A stretch of 64,000 bases of DNA from positions 2,790,001 through 2,854,000 of the forward strand of contig CBDCMW010000002.1 in the NCBI GenBank assembly GCA_965219165.1, written 5' to 3'. The stretch is from Aldehydirespirator sp965219165. GTDB taxonomy: Bacteria > Actinomycetota > Acidimicrobiia > Acidimicrobiales > Aldehydirespiratoraceae. Below the pieces are notes generated by a model. The model did no database searches. It was given only the letters and a program-made list of their open reading frames with translations, and was not told the origin of the DNA. Of the stretch, positions 8,753 through 16,077 are shown piece by piece (within the stretch, counting starts at the first letter, position 1; each line of letters starts with the position of its first letter). A program made the position numbers and the translations under genes.

Positions 8753-9741
8753 CGAGCGTCGTTGTTGACGAACTCGCGGATGTCGTCGATCTCGTGGCGC
8801 ATCACCGCCAGACGGTCGATGCCGAAGCCGAAGGCGAAGCCCTGCCACTCCTCGGGGTCGATCCCGCAGTTGCGCAACACGTTGGGATGGACCATCCCGC
8901 AGCCGCCGAGCTCCAGCCAGGAACCGTCGGGCCGGGAGATGTCGAACTCTGCCGACGGCTCGGTGAAAGGGAAGTACGACGGGCGCAGCCTGCTCTTGAC
9001 CTCGCCGCCGAAGAAGGCCCTGACGAACTCGTCGATGGTCCCTGCGAGGTCGCCCATGGTGATGTCGCGGTCCACGGCCAGCCCCTCGATCTGGCTGAAG
9101 GCCGGAAGGTGGGTGGCGTCCGCGGTGTCGGCCCGGAAGGTCCGGCCCGGCGCCACGATGTAGACGGGGGGCTTGCGCTGCTCCATGACCCGGATCTGCA
9201 CCGGGGAAGTGTGTGAGCGCAGCATCACCTCCTCGGGCTCTCCGAGGTTCACGAAGATCGTGTCGAAACTGCCTCTCGCCGGGTGCCAGTCGGGGATGTT
9301 GAGGGCCTCGAAGTTGTACCAGGCGCTCTCCACCTCCGGTCCTTCGGCGACGGTGTAGCCCATCGCCACGAACACGTCCTCGAGCCGGTCGCGGGCCTGA
9401 GTGACGGGATGAAAGTGCCCTCTGCGCAACGGGGCGGTCTGGGGAAGCCGCTCGGTGAGGTCGAGCCGCTCGGCGGTGTAGCGATCGGCACGGCCAGCCA
9501 CCGTCAGCCGGGCCCGAGCCGCGGCAACCGATGCTTCGACGTGTTCGCGGGCGTCGTTGAGCAGCCGGCCGGCCACCGCCCGCTCAGCTGGATCGAGTTT
9601 GCCGAGCCCGCGCTTGGCCTCGGTGAATCGTGAGCGGCGGCCCAGCAGCTCCCGCTCAAGGTCGGCTACGGCATCGAAGTCGGCGGCCGCGGCGAGGCGC
9701 TCCTCGGCCTCGGCGACAGCCTGCTCGTAGCCCTCCGTCAT
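8734..9741 (-). CDS. pheS: Phenylalanine-tRNA ligase alpha subunit
   Basis: Catalytic alpha subunit. It has an N-terminal coiled-coil (EQAVAEAEERLAAAADFDAVADLERELLG), then class II motifs: HPVTQARDRLEDVFVAMGY, LLRSHTSPVQIR-like LRSHTS, FRADTADATHLPAFSQIEGL and the glycine-rich FGFGIDRLAVMRHEIDDIR. I choose ATG 9741 (MTEGYEQ), giving 335 residues. The frame stays open further upstream but encodes Arg/Ser-rich non-conserved sequence. The last codons are the template for the adjoining array. Confidence 0.95.
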   Translation of the reverse strand: MTEGYEQAVAEAEERLAAAADFDAVADLERELLGRRSRFTEAKRGLGKLDPAERAVAGRLLNDAREHVEASVAAARARLTVAGRADRYTAERLDLTERLPQTAPLRRGHFHPVTQARDRLEDVFVAMGYTVAEGPEVESAWYNFEALNIPDWHPARGSFDTIFVNLGEPEEVMLRSHTSPVQIRVMEQRKPPVYIVAPGRTFRADTADATHLPAFSQIEGLAVDRDITMGDLAGTIDEFVRAFFGGEVKSRLRPSYFPFTEPSAEFDISRPDGSWLELGGCGMVHPNVLRNCGIDPEEWQGFAFGFGIDRLAVMRHEIDDIREFVNNDARFLSQF

Positions 9742-9880
9742 CCGCGAAAGGCTAGGCCGCACGGGCCGCGACTCGGTGGAGCCGTATCGCCGGGTCGAAC
9801 GCCTCCGACGCTGCCGCCCGGCCCCACTAGAGCGTGGCAGCCCCGCCAGTCCTAGGCCATGCTGTTGGTCTGCCGATGAA

Positions 9881-10102
9881 CTAGGCGCCTGAGGCGCCCC
9901 GATCGTGTCCCAGTTCCTGGGCATGATCCGCGATCCACCGCTTGCGCCGAGCTACAAGGAGGGCGATCACGGAAACCGCCGACAGGATGCTTAGAACGAG
10001 AGTCGCTGAGCCGCTGACTAGCCAAGCCCCTCCGGCAAGGCAGAGCAACAACCATTGCCCAATGAACAGAATGGTTGAAGTTCTGTCATCAGAGGTACGC
10101 AC
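9881..10102 (-). CDS. Small two-helix membrane protein, unknown function
   Basis: About 73 residues from a GTG at 10102. Two hydrophobic stretches, ILFIGQWLLLCLAGGAWLVSG and ATLVLSILSAVSVIALLV (one residue apart in register), end in a basic RRKRW. I do not recognise a family. It sits between pheS and the broken secreted-protein gene on the same strand. A longer frame (start 10240) would overlap that gene's tail. Real gene likely, function unknown. Confidence 0.45.
   Translation of the reverse strand: MRTSDDRTSTILFIGQWLLLCLAGGAWLVSGSATLVLSILSAVSVIALLVARRKRWIADHAQELGHDRGASGA
9884..9898 (-). terminator. Possible hairpin at end of the small membrane gene
   Basis: Palindrome GGCGCCT-G-AGGCGCC overlapping the last codons of the small membrane protein gene. 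Seven-base GC arms with almost no loop and no U-tract. Many actinobacterial terminators lack U-tracts, so a terminator is possible but weakly supported. Confidence 0.3.
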
Positions 10103-10209
10103 TGGACGACCGTCCGGCCAACTCGGTGGCGAGGCTCGCACGCACAGGATCGGTAGTCCGGACACGGGATTCCTGGCACCTACTGGCAAGGGTCTCGTTC
10201 GATGCTGCA

Positions 10210-11096
10210 TCAGCAGCCATGCCGATTTCTCATGTTGCACCCATTGCTCGGTCTACCCTCGCCCGTCGGTGGAGTCTGCGATGATGAGATTGAGTCGATG
10301 TACACCGCTGTACTCGCTACCGCCACAGCGGCAGCAAAGCCGCAGCCCCCTCCGAGCGTTCCCGCACAGGTTACAGCCGCTGCCCCGACGCTACCGATCC
10401 ACAACGCGGTGCTCGCGACGTCCGACCAGCTGGGATCCGCTACAACGGGATAGTGGGCACCATGATGACTGACCGTCTGCACGAGCGCGTCACCATCGAT
10501 CGAATACGCAGTCGAGACAGAGGCACCTGTTGAATCGATGGCCCAGGGCGCCAGTATCCCTCCATACTCGTTGCCCCGTGCATCGTAGAATCTCACCGAG
10601 CCGTCGGGCTGCAGCACTGCGGTATGGCCCGCGGGCACGGCGCGCTCGAAGCGGTACTCGGTAGCCGCGTCGGTTCCGTCAATAACCAGCAGCGCCGTAA
10701 GCCACGACCGGTCCGCGGCTTCAAGGGTGACCAGTTCGACGTTGTCGTCTACAAGAAGAGGCTTGACCTGAGAGGGGATGATCTCGCCCGGCAGCCATTC
10801 GGTCTCGTAGGTGGGCACATCCACGAAGCCGACGGGTCCAAGCGGCGCCTCCGGAATCAACTCCTCAATGACCGAGTCACCACCTGCAGGACTCTCCCCG
10901 CCGCTGTCGCTGCCACTACCTCCGCCGGAGCTATCACCTGCGCCGGTGTTGGTCTGCCTCCGCCAGCATCGTCGAGAATCCCGTCGATGATGTCGGATCC
11001 TTTACCGTCCGTAGCTGCGGCCGGTGCCGCCGCCAAGGTGCTTCCCGCTAGAGCGAGTACCGCCGCTAGGGCGCAGCGACGTATGTGCTTGATCAT
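10210..11096 (-). pseudogene. Secreted protein gene broken by a frameshift
   Basis: Two abutting frames look like one gene. The 5' part (11096-10857, 79 residues) has a Sec signal peptide: MIKHIRRCALAAVLALAG then AAPAAATDGKGSD. The 3' part (from about 10965 to 10210) reads NTGAGDSSGGGSGSDSGG, an acidic Ser/Gly linker. A soluble domain with a YPVVADPSW motif follows, the kind seen in many actinobacterial exported proteins. A hydrophobic glycine-rich tail ends it. The frames cross near 10945-10965, where GGG-RPTP in one frame faces TNTGAG in the other. One or two bases lost or gained there would explain it. Function unknown; sequencing error not excluded. Confidence 0.6.
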
Positions 11097-11250
11097 GTCG
11101 ACCTCTCATTTCTCTCATCAGAGTCCAATACTCAAAGTGCGGCAGGATTCGTCCCGCCTGCACTGCGACACTTAGCACAGACCACCGGGGGGGGTCAAGC
11201 GAATCGCAGGACACTTGCAATGGCCGACTGCGGGTGATTCGGTCGCCCCG

Positions 11251-11982
11251 CTACCGGCGGCGGTACTCGAAGGCGAGGAGGGTTGCGGCCATAGCGACGT
11301 TCAGGGACTCGGTGTCGCCTGCCATGGGGATCCGCACCCGGCGGTCCGCTAGGTCGTAGACCGACCGGCCGAGGCCACGAGACTCCGATCCCAGCACCAG
11401 GGCCACAGGACTCTGCCCGGCGAGCACACCCGAGTCGTGGGGCTCGCCCTCGCTCGAATCGGCGGCCACGACCGACGCTCCGGCGGCTCGGAGGGCTTTC
11501 AGCGCGACACCAGCATCGGCTGCCAGGACCACAGGCACGCGCAGCACCGAGCCGGCCGAGGCCCTCACAGCCTTGGGCGCCCACGGGTCGGCTCCACCCA
11601 CCACGACCACGCAGCAAGCCGCGCAGGCTTCGGCGGTGCGAATGATGGTTCCCGTGTTGCCGGGGTCGGACACGCCCACGAGCATGAGCACGAGATCGTC
11701 TCGTGCCATCGATCCCGGCATCCCGGACTGCGGCTTGTCGACCAGCGCCAGCACCGGCTGGGGACTTACTGCGGGAGCCACGGATTGGAAGGCCTGATCG
11801 GTCAGCGCCATTACCTCGATGCCCGGCGCGAGCTGGTCCAGAACGCCCCGGACCGGTGGTAAGCCCATAGCCGACTCGGCCGTGACCACGACCGAGGGCT
11901 CGATCCCAGCTGCCAGAGCCTCCGACAGGGTGCGCGGCCCCTCCAGAATGACCGTGGCGTCGCCCCGTGCGCGCCGACGCAC
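11251..11982 (-). CDS. SpoU/TrmH-family RNA 2'-O-methyltransferase
   Basis: SAM-dependent ribose methyltransferase, probably on 23S rRNA. The knotted SPOUT domain shows motif 1 GVSDPGNTGTIIRTAEA, motif 2 LVLGSESRGLG and motif 3 IPMAGDTESLNVAMAATLLAFE. An N-terminal substrate-binding extension (ILEGPRTLSEAL) matches the RlmB-type layout. 243 residues from a GTG at 11982. In-frame upstream codons (LGPRNQRVAELRRLVRR) look homologous, so the true start may be further up, but no good start codon is visible. It lies downstream of rplT. Confidence 0.85.
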   Translation of the reverse strand: MRRRARGDATVILEGPRTLSEALAAGIEPSVVVTAESAMGLPPVRGVLDQLAPGIEVMALTDQAFQSVAPAVSPQPVLALVDKPQSGMPGSMARDDLVLMLVGVSDPGNTGTIIRTAEACAACCVVVVGGADPWAPKAVRASAGSVLRVPVVLAADAGVALKALRAAGASVVAADSSEGEPHDSGVLAGQSPVALVLGSESRGLGRSVYDLADRRVRIPMAGDTESLNVAMAATLLAFEYRRR

Positions 11983-12041
11983 GAGACGCCGCAGCTCGGC
12001 TACCCGCTGATTGCGCGGCCCGAGCGGGGGCGGTGCGTTCA

Positions 12042-12091
12042 GATCAACCGCCCCTCAACCCAGCACTCAAGCGCCAGTTGTGGGGTTGATC
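12042..12091 (-). promoter_or_regulatory. Stem-loop downstream of rplT
   Basis: Arms GATCAACC (12042-12049) and GGTTGATC (12084-12091) are perfectly complementary, with a second pairing AACCC/GGGTT-like segment inside. A 16-bp direct repeat, GCGCGGCCCGAGCGG, flanks it at 12014 and 12091. It lies between the rplT stop and the methyltransferase gene. It could end or attenuate the infC-rpmI-rplT transcript; no U-run follows. Confidence 0.4.
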
Positions 12092-12117
12092 GCGCGGCCC
12101 GAGCGGCTGATGTGGGT

Positions 12118-12492
12118 TCAGCTGGCCTGAGCCTGGGCGGCGGAGGCCTCGGATGCCGCCGTGACCAGCGCCGAGAAGGCGTCGGGGTCGTTGACGGCCA
12201 GGTCAGCCAGGATCTTGCGGTCAACCTCGATGCCGGCCTCTCGCAACCCGGCGATGAAGCGGCTGTAGGAGACGCCTTGCTGGCGGCAGGCGGCATTGAT
12301 CCGCTGGATCCAGAGCCGTCGGAAGTCGTTCTTGCGGGCCCTGCGATCGCGGAACGCGTAGTTGCCCGAGTGCATGAGCTGCTCGTTGGCGGAACGCCAA
12401 GACCGGGACTTGTTGCCGTAGTAGCCGCTGGCCCGCTCCAGCAGCGCCCGGCGGCGGCGCCTGGACTGGGCGGGACGCTTTACTCTGGCCAT
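12118..12492 (-). CDS. rplT: 50S ribosomal protein L20
   Basis: Binds 23S rRNA early in 50S assembly. 124 residues with the diagnostic MARVKR start, RASGYYGNKSRSWRSANEQ, YAFRDRRARKNDFRRLWIQRINAA and the C-terminal DRKILADLAVNDPDAF. Last gene of infC-rpmI-rplT. In other bacteria L20 represses this operon; no L20-binding pseudoknot could be judged by eye here. Confidence 0.97.
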   Translation of the reverse strand: MARVKRPAQSRRRRRALLERASGYYGNKSRSWRSANEQLMHSGNYAFRDRRARKNDFRRLWIQRINAACRQQGVSYSRFIAGLREAGIEVDRKILADLAVNDPDAFSALVTAASEASAAQAQAS

Positions 12493-12546
12493 CGACTTGT
12501 CTCCTTGGTGTGGTTCGCCGTCACGGGCTGCCCGGTGGCGACGCGG

Positions 12547-12738
12547 CTAGACGCCCAAGTCCCGGAGGGTCCTCGCGTCCGACGGCGACACGTCGACAGG
12601 GGCCCGCAGCTGGCGCTTGCGCTTGGGGGACTTCTTCTCGAGGATGTGGTTCTTGTTGGCCCGCTTGCGGCGCAGCTTGCCGGAGCCGGTGCGCCGGAAA
12701 CGCTTGGCCGCGCCCCGGTGTGTCTTCATCTTGGGCAT
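12547..12738 (-). CDS. rpmI: 50S ribosomal protein L35
   Basis: Small basic ribosomal protein, 63 residues: MPKMKTHRGAAKRFRRTG then KRANKNHILEKKSPKRKR. Canonical length and position between infC and rplT. Confidence 0.97.
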   Translation of the reverse strand: MPKMKTHRGAAKRFRRTGSGKLRRKRANKNHILEKKSPKRKRQLRAPVDVSPSDARTLRDLGV

Positions 12739-12798
12739 GGTTGACCTTCGCGGATGTTCCTGTGCTCGCCTCGGTGTGAGGGCGAGAGGCCGGTGACG

Positions 12799-13401
12799 TC
12801 AGTCGGCAGTGCCGGGCTGAGGCGTCTCGGAGGCGGCCATGGCCGCCTCTGCTTCGAGTCTACGGCGGTGGCGAGCCTGCGCCTGCTTGTCAGGAGCGAG
12901 CACCATCACCATGTTGCGGCCGTCCTGGCGGGGCTGGAACTCCACCTTGCCGACATGCTCCACGGTCGCGGCAACATTGTCGAGGATCTTCTTGCCCAGC
13001 TCGGGATGCTGAACCTCCCTGCCCCGGAACATGATCGTGACCTTCACCTTGTTGCCCTCGCCCAGGAACTTCTCGACTCTGCGGGTCTTGGTGTCGAAGT
13101 CGCCTCGCCCGATCTTGGGCCGGTACTTCATCTCCTTGACCATGACGTTGGACGACTTGCGGCGGGACTCCTTGGCCCGCTGGGCCGCCTCGTACTTGAA
13201 CTTGCCGTAGTCCATGATGCGGCAGACGGGCGGGTTTGCCGCCTCCGCCACCTCGACGAGGTCGCGTCCCGCAGCCCGGGCCAGATTCAGCGCCTCCTGA
13301 ATCGTCTTTATGCCGATCTGTTGACCATCCTCGCCAACGAGGCGCACCTCGGAAGCTCGGATCTGGTCATTGATGTTGGGCTCTTCGCCTGGCGGTGCTA
13401 T
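12799..13401 (-). CDS. infC: Translation initiation factor IF-3, probable AUA start
   Basis: Prevents premature 50S joining and checks the start codon and initiator tRNA. The N-domain has INDQIRASEVRLVGEDGQQIG; the C-domain starts at about SSNVMVKEMKYRPKIGRGDFDTK. No ATG fits the conserved N-terminus: the first GTG (13347) lies inside the conserved INDQIRASEV motif. An ATA codon at 13399-13401 gives IAPPGEEPNINDQIRAS and lies 9 bases after a perfect GAGGAG (13411-13416). An ATC at 13372-13374 is the alternative. Non-AUG infC starts (AUU in E. coli) allow autoregulation. About 200 residues. Confidence 0.9.
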   Translation of the reverse strand: MAPPGEEPNINDQIRASEVRLVGEDGQQIGIKTIQEALNLARAAGRDLVEVAEAANPPVCRIMDYGKFKYEAAQRAKESRRKSSNVMVKEMKYRPKIGRGDFDTKTRRVEKFLGEGNKVKVTIMFRGREVQHPELGKKILDNVAATVEHVGKVEFQPRQDGRNMVMVLAPDKQAQARHRRRLEAEAAMAASETPQPGTAD

Positions 13402-13410
13402 CGCCTTTCA

Positions 13411-13469
13411 CTCCTCGTGAGCACGGAACCTCCGTATTCGGGCGGAACGCCCCGGCCGCGGCCGGGGCG
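13411..13469 (-). promoter_or_regulatory. infC: infC leader: strong palindrome, small hairpin and Shine-Dalgarno
   Basis: On the minus strand, upstream of infC, a perfect 22-base palindrome (13448-13469, CGCCCCGGCCG and its complement) comes first. Next is a small ACGGA-GGT-TCCGT hairpin (about 13422-13434), then GAGGAG (13411-13416). The palindrome could act as an attenuator or stabiliser. It also lies in the divergent promoter region of the plus-strand gene at 13558. Confidence 0.5.
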
Positions 13470-13557
13470 CATGTCCGCTGGATTGACCCCGGTAGGGTAG
13501 CAGCCGGTCGTGCCAAGCGGCCAGGCCCATCCACGAGCGCGAGGCGGAGGTGTTCGG

Positions 13558-14094
13558 ATGAGCACGCTGTGGACCCCAGGAGGCGAGGTACCGGTCGGCG
13601 ACCGCGCCGCGGATGCCGGTTCCGCCAGCACCACCGGAGCGACGGATGCGTCAGCCGCCGACGCTGCGGCCGCGGCGCCTGAGGGCTTCGACCTCGACAG
13701 CCTGTCTCCGGAGGAGCGCGAGCAGGCCGAGCAGTACATACGGGAGCTGACCGAGTCCCGCGAGCGGCTCAGGTCGGTGCCCGCGTCGGTGGTGATCGCC
13801 AATCATGCCATGGGTCTGTACGAGTTGGCCGCCCTGCATCTGGCCGACCAGCCGCCCAACCTCGCGGAGGCAGCGGTGGCGATCGATGCCCTGGGTGCCC
13901 TGATGGACGGCATGCAGGGCCGGCTGGGCGAACCGGAGGCCACCCTGCGCGAGGGCCTGTCGCAGATCCGCATGGCCTTCGTCCAGCTCAAGAACCGCCC
14001 GCAAGACGGAGACGACGAGGAATCCGGTGACAGCGAACCTCCAGACGACCCCGACTCCAGCGCCGACTCCGACCCGAACGACTCCCCCGCCTAG
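13558..14094 (+). CDS. DUF1844-like conserved protein
   Basis: 178 residues from the ATG at 13558, preceded by GGCGGAGG. Residues about 1-45 are Ala/Asp-rich and disordered. A helical core follows: SPEEREQAEQYIREL, then VIANHAMGLYELAALHLAD and AIDALGALMDGMQGRL. Its spacing resembles DUF1844 proteins (small helical proteins often coded next to infC). The tail is strongly acidic (DGDDEESGDSEPPDDPDSS). Soluble, function unknown. Divergent from infC. Confidence 0.6.
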   Translation: MSTLWTPGGEVPVGDRAADAGSASTTGATDASAADAAAAAPEGFDLDSLSPEEREQAEQYIRELTESRERLRSVPASVVIANHAMGLYELAALHLADQPPNLAEAAVAIDALGALMDGMQGRLGEPEATLREGLSQIRMAFVQLKNRPQDGDDEESGDSEPPDDPDSSADSDPNDSPA

Positions 14095-14283
14095 GTAACA
14101 ACTCCGGCTTCACGCGACCCCCGGTTCACGAGCAGCCCAGCCCATACGGGCAGGGCCGGGACTGTCTTTGTCGTCTCTCGCACGACATCGTTCTGTTGTG
14201 ACCTGACTGCCCCAAGGGGTGACATCCGCAACGCCAGCCGCTACCGTTCGCGACATACCCGAACCTGTACGGAGTGGCACGTG

Positions 14284-14541
14284 ATGAGCCCTGAGACTGC
14301 CGTCGAGACTACCCGAGGCCTTTCTGATCGGCGGGCTACCGCGCGACACCGCTCGCCGCTGGGCGACTTTCTTGGCGGCGCGGCGCTCATCTTCGACTTT
14401 GTGGGAACCTCTGCCGGGCGCCACATCTCGACCGTGCATCACCCCACCGACGCCGACGCTCTCGCCGCGGACTGGGATGCTGTGGGCAATGACCTGCGCT
14501 GGGCCATGCACTGCCACCCGTCCGATCAACCCCCGTCGTGA
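14284..14541 (+). CDS. Small hypothetical protein upstream of DUF2335 gene
   Basis: About 85 residues, starting at ATG 14284 (a GTG lies at 14281), preceded by CGGAGTGG. It reads ARHRSPLGDFLGGAALIFDFVG, then a His/Asp-rich region. One weak hydrophobic stretch; no family recognised. Its stop overlaps the GTG of the next gene (GTGA), so the two are probably translationally coupled. Confidence 0.5.
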   Translation: MSPETAVETTRGLSDRRATARHRSPLGDFLGGAALIFDFVGTSAGRHISTVHHPTDADALAADWDAVGNDLRWAMHCHPSDQPPS

Positions 14542-14942
14542 CCGCGGCTGACCTGCCAGCGCCAGCCAACGGCGATCCTCAACCGGCAGCAGTTACCGAA
14601 CAGGTAACGGTCGAACACCACCAGGCCTCCTTCCGCAGCGGTCCGCTCCCAGCCCCCGAAGATCTTGCGGCGTATGGACAGATCAGCCCCGACCTCATCG
14701 TCCGCATTGTTGCCGCATCCGAGGACGAGCGAGCCCACCGGCACCTGATGGACGTACAGCAGTCGCGCCGAGCTTCGATGGGCCTCGCAGCCGGGTTCAT
14801 CGTGGCGGTGCTGTTCCTCTTAGTGTCAGCGTGGCTCATCTACAACGACCACGACATCGCAGGCACTGTGCTCGGATCGTTCGATCTCGTGGCGTTGACT
14901 GCCGTCTTCGTGCTCGGCCGCCGCAACGGCGGGTCTGCCTAG
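14538..14942 (+). CDS. DUF2335 family membrane protein
   Basis: 134 residues from a GTG. The N-terminus has the family pattern: HHQASFRSGPLPAPEDLAAY, ISPDLIVRIVAASEDERAHR. Two transmembrane helices follow (GLAAGFIVAVLFLLVSAWLIY and GTVLGSFDLVALTAVFVLG) and a short basic end. Biochemical role unknown; members are scattered in accessory DNA. Confidence 0.7.
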   Translation: MTAADLPAPANGDPQPAAVTEQVTVEHHQASFRSGPLPAPEDLAAYGQISPDLIVRIVAASEDERAHRHLMDVQQSRRASMGLAAGFIVAVLFLLVSAWLIYNDHDIAGTVLGSFDLVALTAVFVLGRRNGGSA

Positions 14943-14970
14943 AGGTGCGCGGCTGTTGAGGCCTCGGAGC

Positions 14971-15606
14971 ATGGTCATATCGAGATGCGCGGCGGCGGTG
15001 CTAATGGCCGCGGCGGTTGTCACGGCAACGCCCGCGTCCGCCCAGCAGGGCAGCCGGTTCGGCGACGTTCCCGCCGACGCCTGCTAGTCGGTCCCGGTGT
15101 CGGAACTCGACAGGCTAGGTGTCTTCGATGGCACGCTGTGCGGCGATGGCAGCGGGTTCTGCCCTGACACGGCCATCGACCGCAAGACGATGGCGGTGTG
15201 GATCGTGCGCATTCTCGACGGACAAGACCCCGCACCGGTTACCGCCATCCGCTTCAACGACGTCGACGCCGACGGCTTCTACGCCTCGTTCATCGAGCGC
15301 ATGGCTGATCTCGGGGTCACCCACGGGTGCGGCGACGGCAGCGGGTTCTGCCCGGACCAAGCTGTGAACCGCGCCCAGATGGCCGCGTTCCTGTCACGCT
15401 CCTACGAACTGCCCGACGGCCCCGACGGCGGCGGGGCACCGGTCATCATCGACGACGCGCTCGGGTGGAGCGATCCGGACCGCCTCCGCAATATGGGCGC
15501 GGCCATCGGCGCTGCCAGCGGGCAGTGCCAGGTCATCATCCTCACCTGCACCCCTGGCCGCTACGCCCACATCGGGAAGGCCACCACGGCCCGCCTGCCG
15601 ACCTAA
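14971..15606 (+). pseudogene. SLH-domain exported protein: in-frame TAG and an ATPase-like tail
   Basis: ATG at 14971 opens a signal peptide (MVISRCAAAVLMAAAVV, then ATPASAQ) and SRFGDVPADAC. A TAG at 15085-15087 interrupts, and the same frame continues as SVPVSELDRLGVFDG. Two S-layer-homology-like repeats follow, each ending CGDGSGFCPD. The second repeat has FNDVDADGFYAS where the first has FGDVPADAC-stop-S, so the TAG replaces the conserved Tyr (one-base change). After about residue 110 of the downstream part, the sequence becomes VIIDDALGWSDPDRL and VIILTCTPGRY. That is the Walker B/D-loop end of YhaN/SMC-like ATPases, which does not belong with SLH domains. Likely a decayed, fused gene. 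Confidence 0.65.
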
Positions 15607-15659
15607 CGCTGATTGAGACAGCATGTCGCTCAACCCCACTCTCAGATAGCCTCCGCACA

Positions 15660-15950
15660 ATGTCGCAGCCACGTAGACCCAAGGGCCGGGGAGGTGGCCA
15701 GTTCGCTTCCAAGCCGCGATCCCAGCAGCCCCCGTTCAACCCGGACCCCGGTGATGGTGACTACCGCCGGGAGGACTGGATGTGGCTGGAGATCTCCGAA
15801 GAGGAGCGTGAGGAGCTCCTGAAGGAAACGGACATCTATCTCGCAGAATTGGCCGAGAAGGTGGGTGAGCCTTCGGCCAAGCACATCGCTCGCGCCGAGG
15901 TGCTCTTGGACCAGCCCAACGGCGCACGAGCGACGGAAGCCCGAGCATGA
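15660..15950 (+). CDS. Putative antitoxin of a truncated toxin-antitoxin pair
   Basis: 96 residues from ATG 15660. A basic, Gly-rich start (MSQPRRPKGRGGGQFASK) is followed by a proline linker and an acidic helix (WLEISEEEREELLKETDIYLAELAEKV). The pattern fits small antitoxins with a disordered N-terminus. Its stop overlaps the next ATG as ATGA, the usual toxin-antitoxin arrangement. No named family recognised. Confidence 0.45.
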   Translation: MSQPRRPKGRGGGQFASKPRSQQPPFNPDPGDGDYRREDWMWLEISEEEREELLKETDIYLAELAEKVGEPSAKHIARAEVLLDQPNGARATEARA

Positions 15951-16077
15951 AGCGGCTGTTCCTCGACTCGGGGGCAGTTGACCGGCTCGCGCGCGAGAAC
16001 CTTCAGTCCTCTGCGGATATCAAGCGTCTAAGGGACGAGGGTTACTGGCCTCCCCGTCTTCACACAGTCGTGCTCCC
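15947..16077 (+). pseudogene. Truncated PIN-domain toxin remnant
   Basis: The first about 43 residues (MKRLFLDSGAVDRLAREN ... RLHTVVL) look like the N-terminal beta strand, catalytic Asp and first helices of a PIN nuclease. The match stops abruptly at about 16075 where the antisense 3' end of hisG begins. The reading frame goes on to 16192, but only as hisG antisense. The catalytic C-terminal acids of PIN are absent, so the toxin is dead unless expressed as a fragment. Confidence 0.55.

Noticed and set aside
6741..8768. Long plus-strand frames opposite pheT
   Set aside because: Antisense shadow of a clear GC-rich gene; composition is His/Gly/Arg-rich without domains.
11097..11250. Run of eight G at 11187-11194 as a phase-variable tract
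   Set aside because: It is in a non-coding gap with no nearby promoter I can define; the length is unremarkable in this GC-rich sequence.
14095..14283. Promoter or RNA gene in the gap before the DUF2335 pair
   Set aside because: I saw no convincing -10/-35 or stable structure; minus-strand frames there are shadows.
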